A stretch of DNA of 38,369 bases from Rhodothermaeota bacterium MED-G12 (lineage in GTDB: Bacteria; Bacteroidota; Rhodothermia; Balneolales; Balneolaceae): the NCBI GenBank assembly GCA_002457365.1, contig NTKP01000011.1:1-38369 (forward strand), given 5' to 3'. Positions 1 through 8,262 of this stretch are shown piece after piece. The position numbers and the translations under genes were made by a program. Position 1 is the first letter of the stretch; every line of letters begins with the position of its first letter. The notes beneath the pieces were generated by a model. The model was not told the DNA's origin. It saw nothing but the letters and a program-made list of their open reading frames with translations, and ran no database searches.

Positions 1-1473
1 GGTATCACGGTAGCGTTTGAACACTTTTTCGAGGAATATCCAAAAGAATTGTATGTGGATGATGCCGCAAAAACCTTACATGCTTATGCTTGGAGTCCAA
101 ATGTGGAACCTATGAGTTTTGCTAAACAAGACAACAATACTGATAGCGGGATGATAGCTAATTTTGCACAAGGCTTAGCTAAAACTACCGATATGATTTT
201 TTACTTCCATGGTTCTAATAAATCAAACTCAGGCTCATCTCAACCCCTAGCAGATGCAGCCAATCAGGTAAAAACCCTCATGAAGCCCCCGGTGGCACAC
301 GCTAGCCCTGAATGGTACGCCAAATCAGAGGCTTTTGGAAAGATGGCAGCGGCCTCGGATGCCTTTGCTGACTACGAACGTCATTTGGATTATAAATTTG
401 AGTGGATGCGGTATAACCAGCAGTGGGAGCCTTGGTATGGAATGCTAAATTATGGAGACTTCCTGACCTATTACTATCGCAATGAATGGCAAATGTGGAC
501 CAATAACGAGCCAGCCAATGATTACATGTGGTGGCTCCAATTTATCCGCACTGGAAACCCGGATTATTACAGAGTGGCTAAAGCCAGTTCTAAACACACT
601 ATGGATGTAGACAATGTACACTGGCCTAAAGATCCTGAGTATGTTGGAGATACCAACGAATCACTTAATGCCTTGCAATCAGCTGCTCAACCTAAAGGAT
701 CACCCTATGTTGGAATGGGCCGACGTCATGCCGACCAACATTATACTTCCTTGTTGAGCGCTCATGTATGGGTAGCAGGATGGGTCTCATCCTATTACTT
801 GGATGGGAATCATAGAGGCTTAGAAGTCGCCAAAGAAACCGCAAATTATTATGTAAAACGAGTGTTCGACGAGCATGGACTCAAAGGCCGTCGACTTTAT
901 CTTTCGGTTTGGAATCTCGCAGAAGTGGTAGATGCCACAAAAGATCCCGTCTATAAAGCCGAACTAATGGATCGTGTTGAACGAATGATACATCTTCAAT
1001 ATGACGCTGATCAAGGTAATTCTATAGTCATTAATCGCTACGGTTATTCTCAAGTGTACGTGAGTAATGGAATGCGAAAAGTCATTCAAATGACGGATGA
1101 ACCCCAGTACCGACAATCGATCATCGATCACGCTATTCGGGTACGAGATGTTCCACCGTATAATCATGATATGGAATCCTATTTATCTTCAATTAGTAGC
1201 TTAGTATTGGGTTATGAGTACTCTGGTGAGCAGAGTCTGCTAGAAGAAGCAGTCCATCGAGCCCAAGCCTTAAAAACTGACCCCTTAGAAAAAGATCTAT
1301 GGGAGTTTGAACATCAAGCAGCTATTTCTGAAGCATTAGAAGAGGCCAGTCATTTGCCAAAACGGGAAGGTGGATTTCGTCCAGCTGTCTGGCAAATGAG
1401 TAATGGATTACGCATTTTTGGTTGGACTAGTATATATAATATCCCTTATTTAGAATATTGGCTAGATGATTAA
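1..1473 (+). CDS. Probable exo-rhamnogalacturonan lyase-like (PcRGLX/YetA-type) protein, C-terminal part
   Basis: The reading frame is open from the first base of the window, so the 5' end lies outside; 490 residues are visible. The TTG at 49 is an internal Leu codon with no ribosome binding site and is not a convincing start. The visible part is rich in Trp and Tyr and looks like an alpha/alpha-toroid carbohydrate-active domain. Motifs such as SKHTMDVDNVHW and GRRHADQHY resemble my recollection of the C-terminal toroid of PcRGLX/YetA-like exo-rhamnogalacturonan lyases. That family assignment is from memory and moderate; another toroid-fold glycoside hydrolase or polysaccharide lyase is possible. 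Any signal peptide would be outside the window. The stop codon overlaps the start of the downstream transporter gene by 8 bp, so the two are probably co-translated and functionally linked. Confidence 0.5.
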   Translation, partial: GITVAFEHFFEEYPKELYVDDAAKTLHAYAWSPNVEPMSFAKQDNNTDSGMIANFAQGLAKTTDMIFYFHGSNKSNSGSSQPLADAANQVKTLMKPPVAHASPEWYAKSEAFGKMAAASDAFADYERHLDYKFEWMRYNQQWEPWYGMLNYGDFLTYYYRNEWQMWTNNEPANDYMWWLQFIRTGNPDYYRVAKASSKHTMDVDNVHWPKDPEYVGDTNESLNALQSAAQPKGSPYVGMGRRHADQHYTSLLSAHVWVAGWVSSYYLDGNHRGLEVAKETANYYVKRVFDEHGLKGRRLYLSVWNLAEVVDATKDPVYKAELMDRVERMIHLQYDADQGNSIVINRYGYSQVYVSNGMRKVIQMTDEPQYRQSIIDHAIRVRDVPPYNHDMESYLSSISSLVLGYEYSGEQSLLEEAVHRAQALKTDPLEKDLWEFEHQAAISEALEEASHLPKREGGFRPAVWQMSNGLRIFGWTSIYNIPYLEYWLDD

Positions 1474-3049
1474 TAACATCGATTTAGGACGTTTTGGCAT
1501 GATCTTGGGCCCTCTAGTGCTCATTATCATGCTTCTTCTATCACCACCTGAAGGGCTTAGCCAGGAAGGGTGGTATGCCGCTGCAGTTACGATTTTTATG
1601 GGTATTTGGTGGATTACCGAAGCGGTACCTATTTCAGTTACTGCTCTGGTGCCTATCGTCCTATTCCCTTTACTTGGGGTGCAAGCTATTGCTGCAACCA
1701 CAGCGCCTTATGCCAATCCGTTAATCTTTCTTTTTTTAGGTGGTTTTATACTAGCCATTGCGATGGAGAAATGGGATTTACACCGTAGAGTGGCGCTGGT
1801 CATTGTATCTAGAGTAGGGGTAGCGCCAAAATCTATTATTTTAGGATTTATTGTTGCCGCTGCTTTTTTAAGTATGTGGGTCAGTAACACCGCTACGGCT
1901 ATAATGATGTTGCCGATAGCCCTTTCTATACTTGCATTGATCGATCGTGGTGCGGAGAACAGCGAGTCATCAGACTTGAAATCAACTAAAGAAAAAACAA
2001 ATTTCGAACTTGCTCTCATACTAAGTATTGCATACGCCTGTAATATTGGGGGTATGGGCACACTCATTGGAACTCCGCCCAATGCTCTACTGGCAGCTTT
2101 TATGTTAGAAAACTATGGAATAGAAGTCGGTTTTTTGGAATGGATGAAAGTCGGCGTCCCCCTTTTATTGGTGTCTATTCCACTGCTCTACTTTGTGCTT
2201 ACCCGATGGATATATCCTATTAGAATTACTGAAATACCTGGGGGTAAAGGGTTAATTGCAAGAGAATTAGACCAGCTGGGTAAAATGACCAATCAAGAGA
2301 AAAAAGTAGGTATTCTCTTCGTTTCAGCGGCCTTACTATGGATGTTCAGGCCAGCTTTAGCGCCCTATTTGCCTGGTTTATCGGATGCGGGAATCGCTAT
2401 TGCCATTGGGGTTGCACTGTTTTTAGTACCAGCAGGTAAACAACGCAAAGATGTGGATCAAAGCTCAGACGATATTGATTCAGGCTCGCCTGCAGATTCG
2501 TCTGCTAATGATGATGAACAAGGAGGGAATTACCAGGGTATTTTGGAATGGAAAGATGCGCAGCGCCTACCATGGGGTATCTTGTTATTGTTTGGTGGAG
2601 GGCTTAGCATGGCCTCAGCCATTAGCTCAACAGGTCTAGCTGCTTGGATCGGTAGTGGAATTGGTGGTTTACAAAATTGGCCTATCGTTTTATTGGTGGT
2701 TATTGTGATTGCCCTGATGGTATTTTTAACTGAAATGACTAGTAATACCGCATCCACCGCTACCTTTTTGCCCATTTTGGCATCCATAGCAATAGGATTA
2801 GGGGAGAATCCCTTGCTGTTTGCAATACCAACCGTACTTGCGGCTAGTTGCGCTTTTATGCTTCCCGTGGCAACACCACCCAACGCTATAGTTTATGGAA
2901 GTGGACGAATTACCATCCCTGAAATGAGTAGGGCGGGCCTGTTGCTTAATCTGCTTTTTATCGCGTTACTATCCCTCGGTGCACTCACATTTTTTGGCTT
3001 CGTATTTGGGGTGGAAATTGGGGTCTTACCTGAATGGGCTAACCGTTAA
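1466..3049 (+). CDS. SLC13/DASS family sodium:anion symporter
   Basis: This is a 527-residue inner-membrane protein of the divalent anion:sodium symporter family, which takes up dicarboxylates, citrate or sulfate with sodium. The two family signature Ser-Asn-Thr motifs, which bind sodium and substrate in each inverted repeat, are visible: SNTATA at residue 140 and SNTAST at residue 426. Hydrophobic segments run the whole length. A hydrophilic Asp/Ser-rich loop near residues 325-355 separates the two halves. The ATG lies inside the end of the upstream lyase-like gene (ATGATTAA overlap), which suggests translational coupling. Family membership is secure. The substrate cannot be read from the sequence; the link to a probable pectin-degrading enzyme hints at an acidic sugar product or a derived dicarboxylate. 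It converges with the WbqC-like gene, sharing 4 bp. Confidence 0.93.
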   Translation: MINNIDLGRFGMILGPLVLIIMLLLSPPEGLSQEGWYAAAVTIFMGIWWITEAVPISVTALVPIVLFPLLGVQAIAATTAPYANPLIFLFLGGFILAIAMEKWDLHRRVALVIVSRVGVAPKSIILGFIVAAAFLSMWVSNTATAIMMLPIALSILALIDRGAENSESSDLKSTKEKTNFELALILSIAYACNIGGMGTLIGTPPNALLAAFMLENYGIEVGFLEWMKVGVPLLLVSIPLLYFVLTRWIYPIRITEIPGGKGLIARELDQLGKMTNQEKKVGILFVSAALLWMFRPALAPYLPGLSDAGIAIAIGVALFLVPAGKQRKDVDQSSDDIDSGSPADSSANDDEQGGNYQGILEWKDAQRLPWGILLLFGGGLSMASAISSTGLAAWIGSGIGGLQNWPIVLLVVIVIALMVFLTEMTSNTASTATFLPILASIAIGLGENPLLFAIPTVLAASCAFMLPVATPPNAIVYGSGRITIPEMSRAGLLLNLLFIALLSLGALTFFGFVFGVEIGVLPEWANR

Positions 3050-3771
3050 TACGTTTGGTTTTTGAGGTATCGATAACTGTCTGGCCCCTGTTCAAAAAGT
3101 AGATCAATAAAGCTGCAGTGCTCTATGAATGCACCGTGGTGTTGTGGATAGTGGAACCCTGGGACATAACTTGTCTCAGCATCAGGAATTGGACTCATAT
3201 AGGTGTGCGAATGGCATTCTTGTATATAGGCACATTTTGACTGTACACTCGATAGTGTAGGATCTCCGGTTTTCAACATCTTAGGAATGTCATTGCCAAG
3301 AAGAGCTTCAGGGTCTTCCCTAAAGTCGTAAGGTTCGGGAATGAATCTAAGCTTTTCCGATACATAATGGAGTGATGTGAATTCAAGCAATCCTCGCAAC
3401 ACACGCTTATTAAAATCCCACAATCGTTCATGCTTCGAAGCCTCCATAATCAACGCTTCGAATTCCTTCCAATAGTAGTCATGATAGCGAGCTTTAGCAT
3501 AACTATGTTGGACCGCATTTAACAATGGTCCTGTCCAATCTTGCTTAGAATCGATACGAACCTGTGAAAGTAATTTTTTTTTATCCTCGGTACGAATGGG
3601 CAGGCCAATCCACTGCCGTTGATCTTTGTTTCGAATAGCCGCACGATGACTTCGTCCCTTTCTCGACCAAGGTTGACCACCTAGTATGAGCACCTGATCA
3701 GCACGAAAGAATGCGACAAGGTCATATACATTAGGGGCAAAGCTGCATTGAATGAGTAGTTTCGCGCTCAT
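3046..3771 (-). CDS. WbqC-like family protein
   Basis: The 241-residue protein has the layout of the WbqC-like family. The N-terminal strand and helix (LLIQCSFAPNVYDLVAFFRAD) correspond to the usual 'QPYFLPYIGYF' region. They are followed by a hydrophilic basic segment with an RNKD motif and then WIGLPI, matching the family's 'nRN.I...WLTIPV' block. WbqC-like proteins often sit in O-antigen or sugar-nucleotide loci but their biochemical role is not established, so no reaction is assigned. The protein has no signal peptide or membrane segment and should be cytoplasmic. The initial 'QP' of the family is replaced by Cys-Ser here, so it is a divergent member. The gene ends on TTAA, which is also the stop region of the convergent transporter gene. 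Confidence 0.72.
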   Translation of the reverse strand: MSAKLLIQCSFAPNVYDLVAFFRADQVLILGGQPWSRKGRSHRAAIRNKDQRQWIGLPIRTEDKKKLLSQVRIDSKQDWTGPLLNAVQHSYAKARYHDYYWKEFEALIMEASKHERLWDFNKRVLRGLLEFTSLHYVSEKLRFIPEPYDFREDPEALLGNDIPKMLKTGDPTLSSVQSKCAYIQECHSHTYMSPIPDAETSYVPGFHYPQHHGAFIEHCSFIDLLFEQGPDSYRYLKNQTY

Positions 3772-3900
3772 AAACTTGGTTAAACGGTGGATTTGGGTTC
3801 AGATTAACCCGTAAAGAAAAATTTACAGGCCACAATGTACATAAAAAAAGGCTTCTCTTGGCTCTTTTAAAATGAAGCTACACGGCCGGTAAATACCTTT

Positions 3901-3929
3901 TGGATTATGCCTTCATCAAAGTGGATTAT
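3901..3929. repeat. Pair of 8-bp direct repeats upstream of gltX
   Basis: TGGATTAT occurs at 3901-3908 and again at 3922-3929, 21 bp apart, which is two DNA turns. It lies in the 194-bp gap before gltX, whose start is 37 bp further on. The spacing would suit a regulator binding one helix face, but two 8-mers in AT-rich DNA may be chance. The rest of the gap is AT-rich with no clear promoter or ribosome binding site. Confidence 0.25.
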
Positions 3930-3965
3930 TCGTATCTTTAGCTAACTGTTAAAATTTTTAGAATT

Positions 3966-5447
3966 ATGAGTGTTAGAGTTCGTTTTGCCCCCTCACCAAC
4001 GGGGTTTTTACATATTGGTGGATTACGTACAGCTTTGTATAATTATCTTTTTGCGCGACACCATCAAGGCACCTTTGTGCTTCGAATAGAGGATACCGAT
4101 CAATCAAGATATGTTGAGGATGCGGAACAGGATATTATTGAGTCACTAGAATGGGCTGGCATTCAGATCGATGAGGGACCACACAAACCAGGTACTTTTG
4201 GCCCGTATCGACAAAGTGAACGAAAAGAACGCTACCTTCACTATGCGCAGCAGCTCATTGAACAGGGTGATGCGTACTACGCCTTTGATACCACCGATGA
4301 AATTGAGGAAATGCGAGAGCGACTAAAAAAGTCGGGAAACCCCTCCCCAAAGTATGACTCAATTACTCGACAAAGCATGAAAAATAGCCTAACCTTATCT
4401 CAAGATCAGGTGCAGGAAAAGTTGGAAAATGGGGATGAATATGTCATTCGTTTAAAAGTTCCACGACGCGAAACCGTTAAATTTGAGGATGAAATTAGAG
4501 GCATTGTTTCCTTTGATACGGCTGGATTGGATGACCAAGTTTTGCTTAAGTCCGATGGAATGCCGACGTATCACTTAGCCAACGTAGTAGATGATCACAC
4601 CATGGAGATTACTCATGTAATACGTGGGGAAGAATGGCTGAGTTCAGCACCTAAACATATGCTCTTATACAAAGCCTTTGGTTGGGAAGCACCTACGATG
4701 GCTCATTTGCCACTTATTATGTCACCAAGCGGCGGAAAGTTATCCAAGCGGAAAGCCGAAACCGAAGGGATACCTGTAAATACCAAAGAATACCGATTTG
4801 GGCATTATGAGCCAGAAGCATTAATTAATTTCTTGGCTTTTTTAGGATGGAATCCTGGCGATGACAGCGAGGTACATGATATAAATTCTCTTTGCGAAAA
4901 ATTTAGTCTAGACCGCGTAAGTAAGGGAGGCGCGGTATTTAATTACAAAAAGCTCATGTGGTATAATGAGCATTATGTCCATCATAGAACATTAGAAGAC
5001 TTAGTACCACAGGTACAGCAATTATTCTCAGATAGTGGTATTAAAGCCGATGACGCTTCCTTCCTTACAAGCGTAATAGCATTGTTGCATGAACGAGTGT
5101 CTAAGGTTGATGAGTTTGTGCCTATGGGTCGTTTTTTCTATGAATCCCCTACTGAATACGATCCCAACGCGCTAAAAAAATGGAATGATCAAAGCGTAGA
5201 ACTCGTCCAATCCTTTACGGGCCAATTGGTACCTATAGTCGACCAAGAGTTTACGGCACCTGTTATAAAACAAGCCTTAGAAGCAACGGTAGAAGCCGAA
5301 TCAGTGGGTTTTGGAAAAGTTATGATGCCCGTTCGAATTGCTTTATCGGGTCAGGGCTTTGGACCTGATTTATTTCCTGCTATGGAATTACTTGGTAAAA
5401 CAGAATGTCTTGAGCGCCTAGAAACTGCCGTGCAGCGCTTGAGCTAA
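3966..5447 (+). CDS. gltX: Glutamyl-tRNA synthetase
   Basis: This class I aminoacyl-tRNA synthetase charges tRNA-Glu with glutamate in the cytoplasm. At 493 residues it has the normal family length. The class I 'HIGH' motif is HIGG at residues 16-19, inside the typical FAPSPTGFLHIGG block. The 'KMSKS' loop is KLSKR at residues 258-262. The catalytic Rossmann fold is followed by the stem-contact and helical anticodon-binding domains. The ATG at 3966 is preceded by an AT-rich leader (TTTTTAGAATT) without a Shine-Dalgarno sequence; it places the canonical N-terminus directly after the start, so the start is well supported. The gene is a single transcription unit, convergent with nhaC, and the two stop codons overlap by 4 bp, which leaves no room for a terminator between them. 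Confidence 0.97.
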   Translation: MSVRVRFAPSPTGFLHIGGLRTALYNYLFARHHQGTFVLRIEDTDQSRYVEDAEQDIIESLEWAGIQIDEGPHKPGTFGPYRQSERKERYLHYAQQLIEQGDAYYAFDTTDEIEEMRERLKKSGNPSPKYDSITRQSMKNSLTLSQDQVQEKLENGDEYVIRLKVPRRETVKFEDEIRGIVSFDTAGLDDQVLLKSDGMPTYHLANVVDDHTMEITHVIRGEEWLSSAPKHMLLYKAFGWEAPTMAHLPLIMSPSGGKLSKRKAETEGIPVNTKEYRFGHYEPEALINFLAFLGWNPGDDSEVHDINSLCEKFSLDRVSKGGAVFNYKKLMWYNEHYVHHRTLEDLVPQVQQLFSDSGIKADDASFLTSVIALLHERVSKVDEFVPMGRFFYESPTEYDPNALKKWNDQSVELVQSFTGQLVPIVDQEFTAPVIKQALEATVEAESVGFGKVMMPVRIALSGQGFGPDLFPAMELLGKTECLERLETAVQRLS

Positions 5448-6916
5448 TTGTCTTCGGTTTTAGCATCCTTTAGAGCACGTATCTTTATTCCCATATAGGC
5501 AAAGAAAATAGTCATAAAGGGGCTAATTAGGTTGAAGAAGGCAAATGGGAGATAGGCAAAGGTTGCCACTCCTAAGACATTGGCGTGATATGCCCCACAC
5601 GTATTCCAAGGAATCAAGGCCGAAGTGACGGTGCCCGAGTCTTCTAGCGTTCTACTCAGGTTTTCCGGAGCTAAGCCTTTCTCCTTATAGGTGTCGGTAT
5701 ACATTCGTCCCGGCACGACGATAGCCAAATATTGATCCGAAGCGGTAATGTTGAAGAATACACAGGTTCCCACCGTGGATGCGACCAAAGAGCCTGTTGA
5801 GTTAACTACGCTGATAATGGCCTTTGCTATGCGTCGAAGCATGCCTGTTCCCTCCATAACGCCCCCAAATATCATGGCCGAAACGATAAGCCAAACCGTG
5901 CCCAGCATGCCATACATACCTCCCGAGCTTAGCAGATCGTCAACTATTTCCTGGCCAGTCACGATTTGTATATTCCCGTAGAAGGCTTTCATAATCCCCA
6001 CATAGTAGGCTTCAGCTGTAAGGGTATCGTATTCTGATACACTTAAGACCGCTTCTGGTTGGAAAATAGCGGCAAAAATTCCACCTAATATAGCGCCAAA
6101 CATGATGGCAGGGATTGCAGGTACTTTTCTAACAATCATGATAACGACGGCAATAGGTACAAGGAATAACACGGGTGAGATATAAAAACTCCCGTTAATA
6201 GCATCTAGGATTTCTTGTGTGCTCGTCGTACTCCCACTTGGGTCTTGCATTAGACCAATGATCAAAAATATGATCAGTGTTATGGTAATGGAAGGAACGG
6301 TAGTATACGCCATATACCGAATGTGGGTAAACAAATCAGTACCCACCATAGCAGGGGCAAGGTTGGTGGTATCGGAAAGGGGCGACATTTTATCACCAAA
6401 GTAAGCCCCAGAGATAATAGCACCAGCAACCATACCTGGGTTTAAACCTAATGCAGTTCCAATACCAATTAATGCAATCCCAACAGTAGCCGCGGTTGTC
6501 CATGAAGATCCAGTTGCAACGGAAACAACGGCGCAAACAATGGTAGCTGCTACTAGAAATATGGTTGGGTTTAACACTTGTAGACCATAATAAATCATAG
6601 CGGGTACCACCCCACTTAATAGCCATGTACCCGCTAAGGAGCCAATAAGAAGTAGGATAATGATAGAAGAAAGTGCCGAAGAAATACTTTTAACGATACT
6701 ACTGCGGATTTTTTTCCATTTATACCCTAAGCGGATAGCTACGATGGAAGCCACTCCGGCAGAAAGCATCAAAATGATTTGATTAGAGCCATCAAGGGCA
6801 GCGTCACCAAATATGCGAACATTGATGAATAAGGCGACAATCAGAAACAGAATGGGTAATAAAGCCTGTAATATACTGGGTTTGAGTGGTTTAATAGACG
6901 CTTCAGTATCTGCCAT
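5444..6916 (-). CDS. nhaC: NhaC-family Na+/H+ antiporter
   Basis: The 490-residue polytopic membrane protein exchanges sodium for protons and so helps with sodium and pH homeostasis, which fits a marine or saline habitat. The NhaC signature GAYFGDKMSPLSDTTNLA is present around residues 170-190 and is the strongest evidence for the family. About a dozen hydrophobic segments alternate with short loops. The N-terminus is cytoplasmic, acidic and without a signal peptide. ATG at 6916 is the natural start. Some NhaC-superfamily members exchange organic substrates such as malate/lactate or arginine/ornithine, so sodium specificity is inferred. It is divergent from the thioredoxin-like/mntR pair over a 120-bp gap that contains a palindrome possibly used by both promoters. 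Confidence 0.9.
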   Translation of the reverse strand: MADTEASIKPLKPSILQALLPILFLIVALFINVRIFGDAALDGSNQIILMLSAGVASIVAIRLGYKWKKIRSSIVKSISSALSSIIILLLIGSLAGTWLLSGVVPAMIYYGLQVLNPTIFLVAATIVCAVVSVATGSSWTTAATVGIALIGIGTALGLNPGMVAGAIISGAYFGDKMSPLSDTTNLAPAMVGTDLFTHIRYMAYTTVPSITITLIIFLIIGLMQDPSGSTTSTQEILDAINGSFYISPVLFLVPIAVVIMIVRKVPAIPAIMFGAILGGIFAAIFQPEAVLSVSEYDTLTAEAYYVGIMKAFYGNIQIVTGQEIVDDLLSSGGMYGMLGTVWLIVSAMIFGGVMEGTGMLRRIAKAIISVVNSTGSLVASTVGTCVFFNITASDQYLAIVVPGRMYTDTYKEKGLAPENLSRTLEDSGTVTSALIPWNTCGAYHANVLGVATFAYLPFAFFNLISPFMTIFFAYMGIKIRALKDAKTEDN

Positions 6917-6980
6917 AAAAAAGGGGATGTAGAATTAAGTACATTCAATAAGCGAATAAGATAACGAAACGAGTGTAGTT

Positions 6981-7000
6981 ATTTCAATGCATATCGAAAT
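6981..7000. promoter_or_regulatory. Candidate operator palindrome in the nhaC / trx-mntR divergent region
   Basis: ATTTCAATGCATATCGAAAT is a 20-bp imperfect palindrome with 5-bp perfect outer arms (ATTTC/GAAAT) and matching inner AT/AT pairs. A possible plus-strand -10 (TATATT, 7005-7010) lies just downstream. On the minus strand TTGAAA (6982-6987) could be a -35 for nhaC. The size and symmetry suit a DtxR/MntR-family operator, and such a regulator is encoded in the same operon. It does not match a published MntR or DtxR box that I can recall, so binding is only inferred. Confidence 0.33.
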
Positions 7001-7036
7001 ACTCTATATTATAGGTATCAAAAATCAGAGATTCTT

Positions 7037-7597
7037 ATGCGAACAATACTGTCGGTTATCTTATTTAACCTGCTTTTAGGCACATCACTGGCTCAGGCCC
7101 AATTACTAAACAATCAAAGTAACAGTGCTGGAGACAAACCAGTGTCGGCACATGAGCAAATTCAATCTATCATTGATTCTGGCTTTGAATGGGTAGGTCT
7201 CGAAGAAGCACAGCGATTAGCCGTAGAATCGCAAAAAAAAGTACTGATTTTTGGATATGCTGAATGGTGTACCTACTGCCTTAAAATGCGAAAAGAAAGC
7301 CTGCCCGATTCGTCCGTTGTAGACGCTATCAATCGATACTTTATACCTGTTCAGCTAGATGGAGAATCCCCTGACCCTGTGGTATTCAATGGCACGCAGT
7401 ACACTAAAAATCAACTGGCTCGCGGACTACAACTCTCGTCTTTTCCTACGCATTATTTTGTAGATGCAGAAGGCGGGGTACTAGGAGCGCAACCGGGATT
7501 CATTGAAGCTGATATTTATGCGTTGCTTCTGCGCTATGTAGGAAGTAATGCTTTTGAGCGTATTAGCTTCGATGAATATGTAGAATTGAACATGTAA
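7037..7597 (+). CDS. Exported thioredoxin-like protein
   Basis: The 186-residue protein begins with a Sec signal peptide (MRTILSVILFNLLLGTSLAQA, cleavage probably near residue 20), so it acts in the periplasm. A thioredoxin fold follows, with the redox motif Cys78-Thr-Tyr-Cys81 in the context AEWCTYCLKM. The cis-proline is Pro137 in SSFPTHYF. The layout resembles DsbD-gamma, SoxW and 'thioredoxin-like 7' proteins, which reduce or isomerise periplasmic disulfides or receive electrons from a membrane partner. No such partner is seen nearby. Its stop overlaps the ATG of the mntR-like gene by one base (TAATG), so the two are almost certainly translated together. The pairing of a periplasmic thiol protein with a metal-responsive repressor is unusual. 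The exact substrate is unknown. Confidence 0.85.
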   Translation: MRTILSVILFNLLLGTSLAQAQLLNNQSNSAGDKPVSAHEQIQSIIDSGFEWVGLEEAQRLAVESQKKVLIFGYAEWCTYCLKMRKESLPDSSVVDAINRYFIPVQLDGESPDPVVFNGTQYTKNQLARGLQLSSFPTHYFVDAEGGVLGAQPGFIEADIYALLLRYVGSNAFERISFDEYVELNM

Positions 7598-8262
7598 TGC
7601 GATTAAGTCAGGCTTTAGAAGATTACCTAAAGGTCATTTATGTACTAGAAGCCGATGGTGAAAAGGCAACCACGACGGCTATAGCCCAAGCATTAGAGGT
7701 ATCGAATGCTTCGGTGACCAATATGCTAAAAAAGCTTGCTGGTATGAATTTGATCGTCCATGAATCCTATAAAGGCGCAGAACTTAGTCCTGCAGGAAAA
7801 AAAGTTGCTCTGGAGATACTTCGACACCATCGTTTATTGGAGCTGTATTTGAAGGAAGTGATGGGGTACACATGGGATGAGGTTCATGATGAAGCCGAAA
7901 AGCTAGAACATCATATATCAGAACAGTTTGAGGATAGAATCGCTGAATTACTGAATCATCCCACCCATGACCCACATGGAGATCCCATTCCAAGCAAAGA
8001 TGGCGTTATGCCTGAAAAAGCTACTTTAGCGCTCCATGACGCTGAGCTAAATACACTCTATATAGTAGGAAGGGTCAAAGATCAGAATCCCGAATTACTA
8101 CGATACTTAGAAAAACAAGGGGTGCTACCTGGGGTTGAACTCACCATCGTAGAAAAAGCCCCTTTTGATGGTCCTGTAGCGATCTCGCTAGCAGGACAGG
8201 TCCTATCCATAGGCTTTGCCATAGCCCAAGATATTTTCCTTATTCAACCCAATCAGCAATAA
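7597..8262 (+). CDS. mntR: DtxR/MntR-family metal-dependent transcriptional regulator (Mn-type ligands)
   Basis: The 221-residue protein has an N-terminal winged helix (residues 1-65), the metal-binding dimerisation domain (66-140, containing VHDEAEKLEHHIS) and a C-terminal FeoA/SH3-like domain (about 145-217). By alignment from memory, Asp9, His78, Glu101, Glu104 and His105 match Bacillus subtilis MntR Asp8, His77, Glu99, Glu102 and His103. The positions that are Met10 and Cys102 in iron-sensing DtxR are Asp and Glu here, so manganese is the likelier co-repressor. Lys12 replaces MntR Glu11, so the site is not identical. The C-terminal SH3 domain is a DtxR/IdeR feature. It starts within the stop of the thioredoxin-like gene (TAATG). 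Its tail overlaps the convergent lipoprotein gene by 23 bp. No Mn transporter gene is adjacent. Confidence 0.85.
   Translation: MRLSQALEDYLKVIYVLEADGEKATTTAIAQALEVSNASVTNMLKKLAGMNLIVHESYKGAELSPAGKKVALEILRHHRLLELYLKEVMGYTWDEVHDEAEKLEHHISEQFEDRIAELLNHPTHDPHGDPIPSKDGVMPEKATLALHDAELNTLYIVGRVKDQNPELLRYLEKQGVLPGVELTIVEKAPFDGPVAISLAGQVLSIGFAIAQDIFLIQPNQQ

Noticed and set aside
3772..3965. T-box leader upstream of gltX
   Set aside because: No GGTGG-type T-box sequence or following terminator/antiterminator pair is present.
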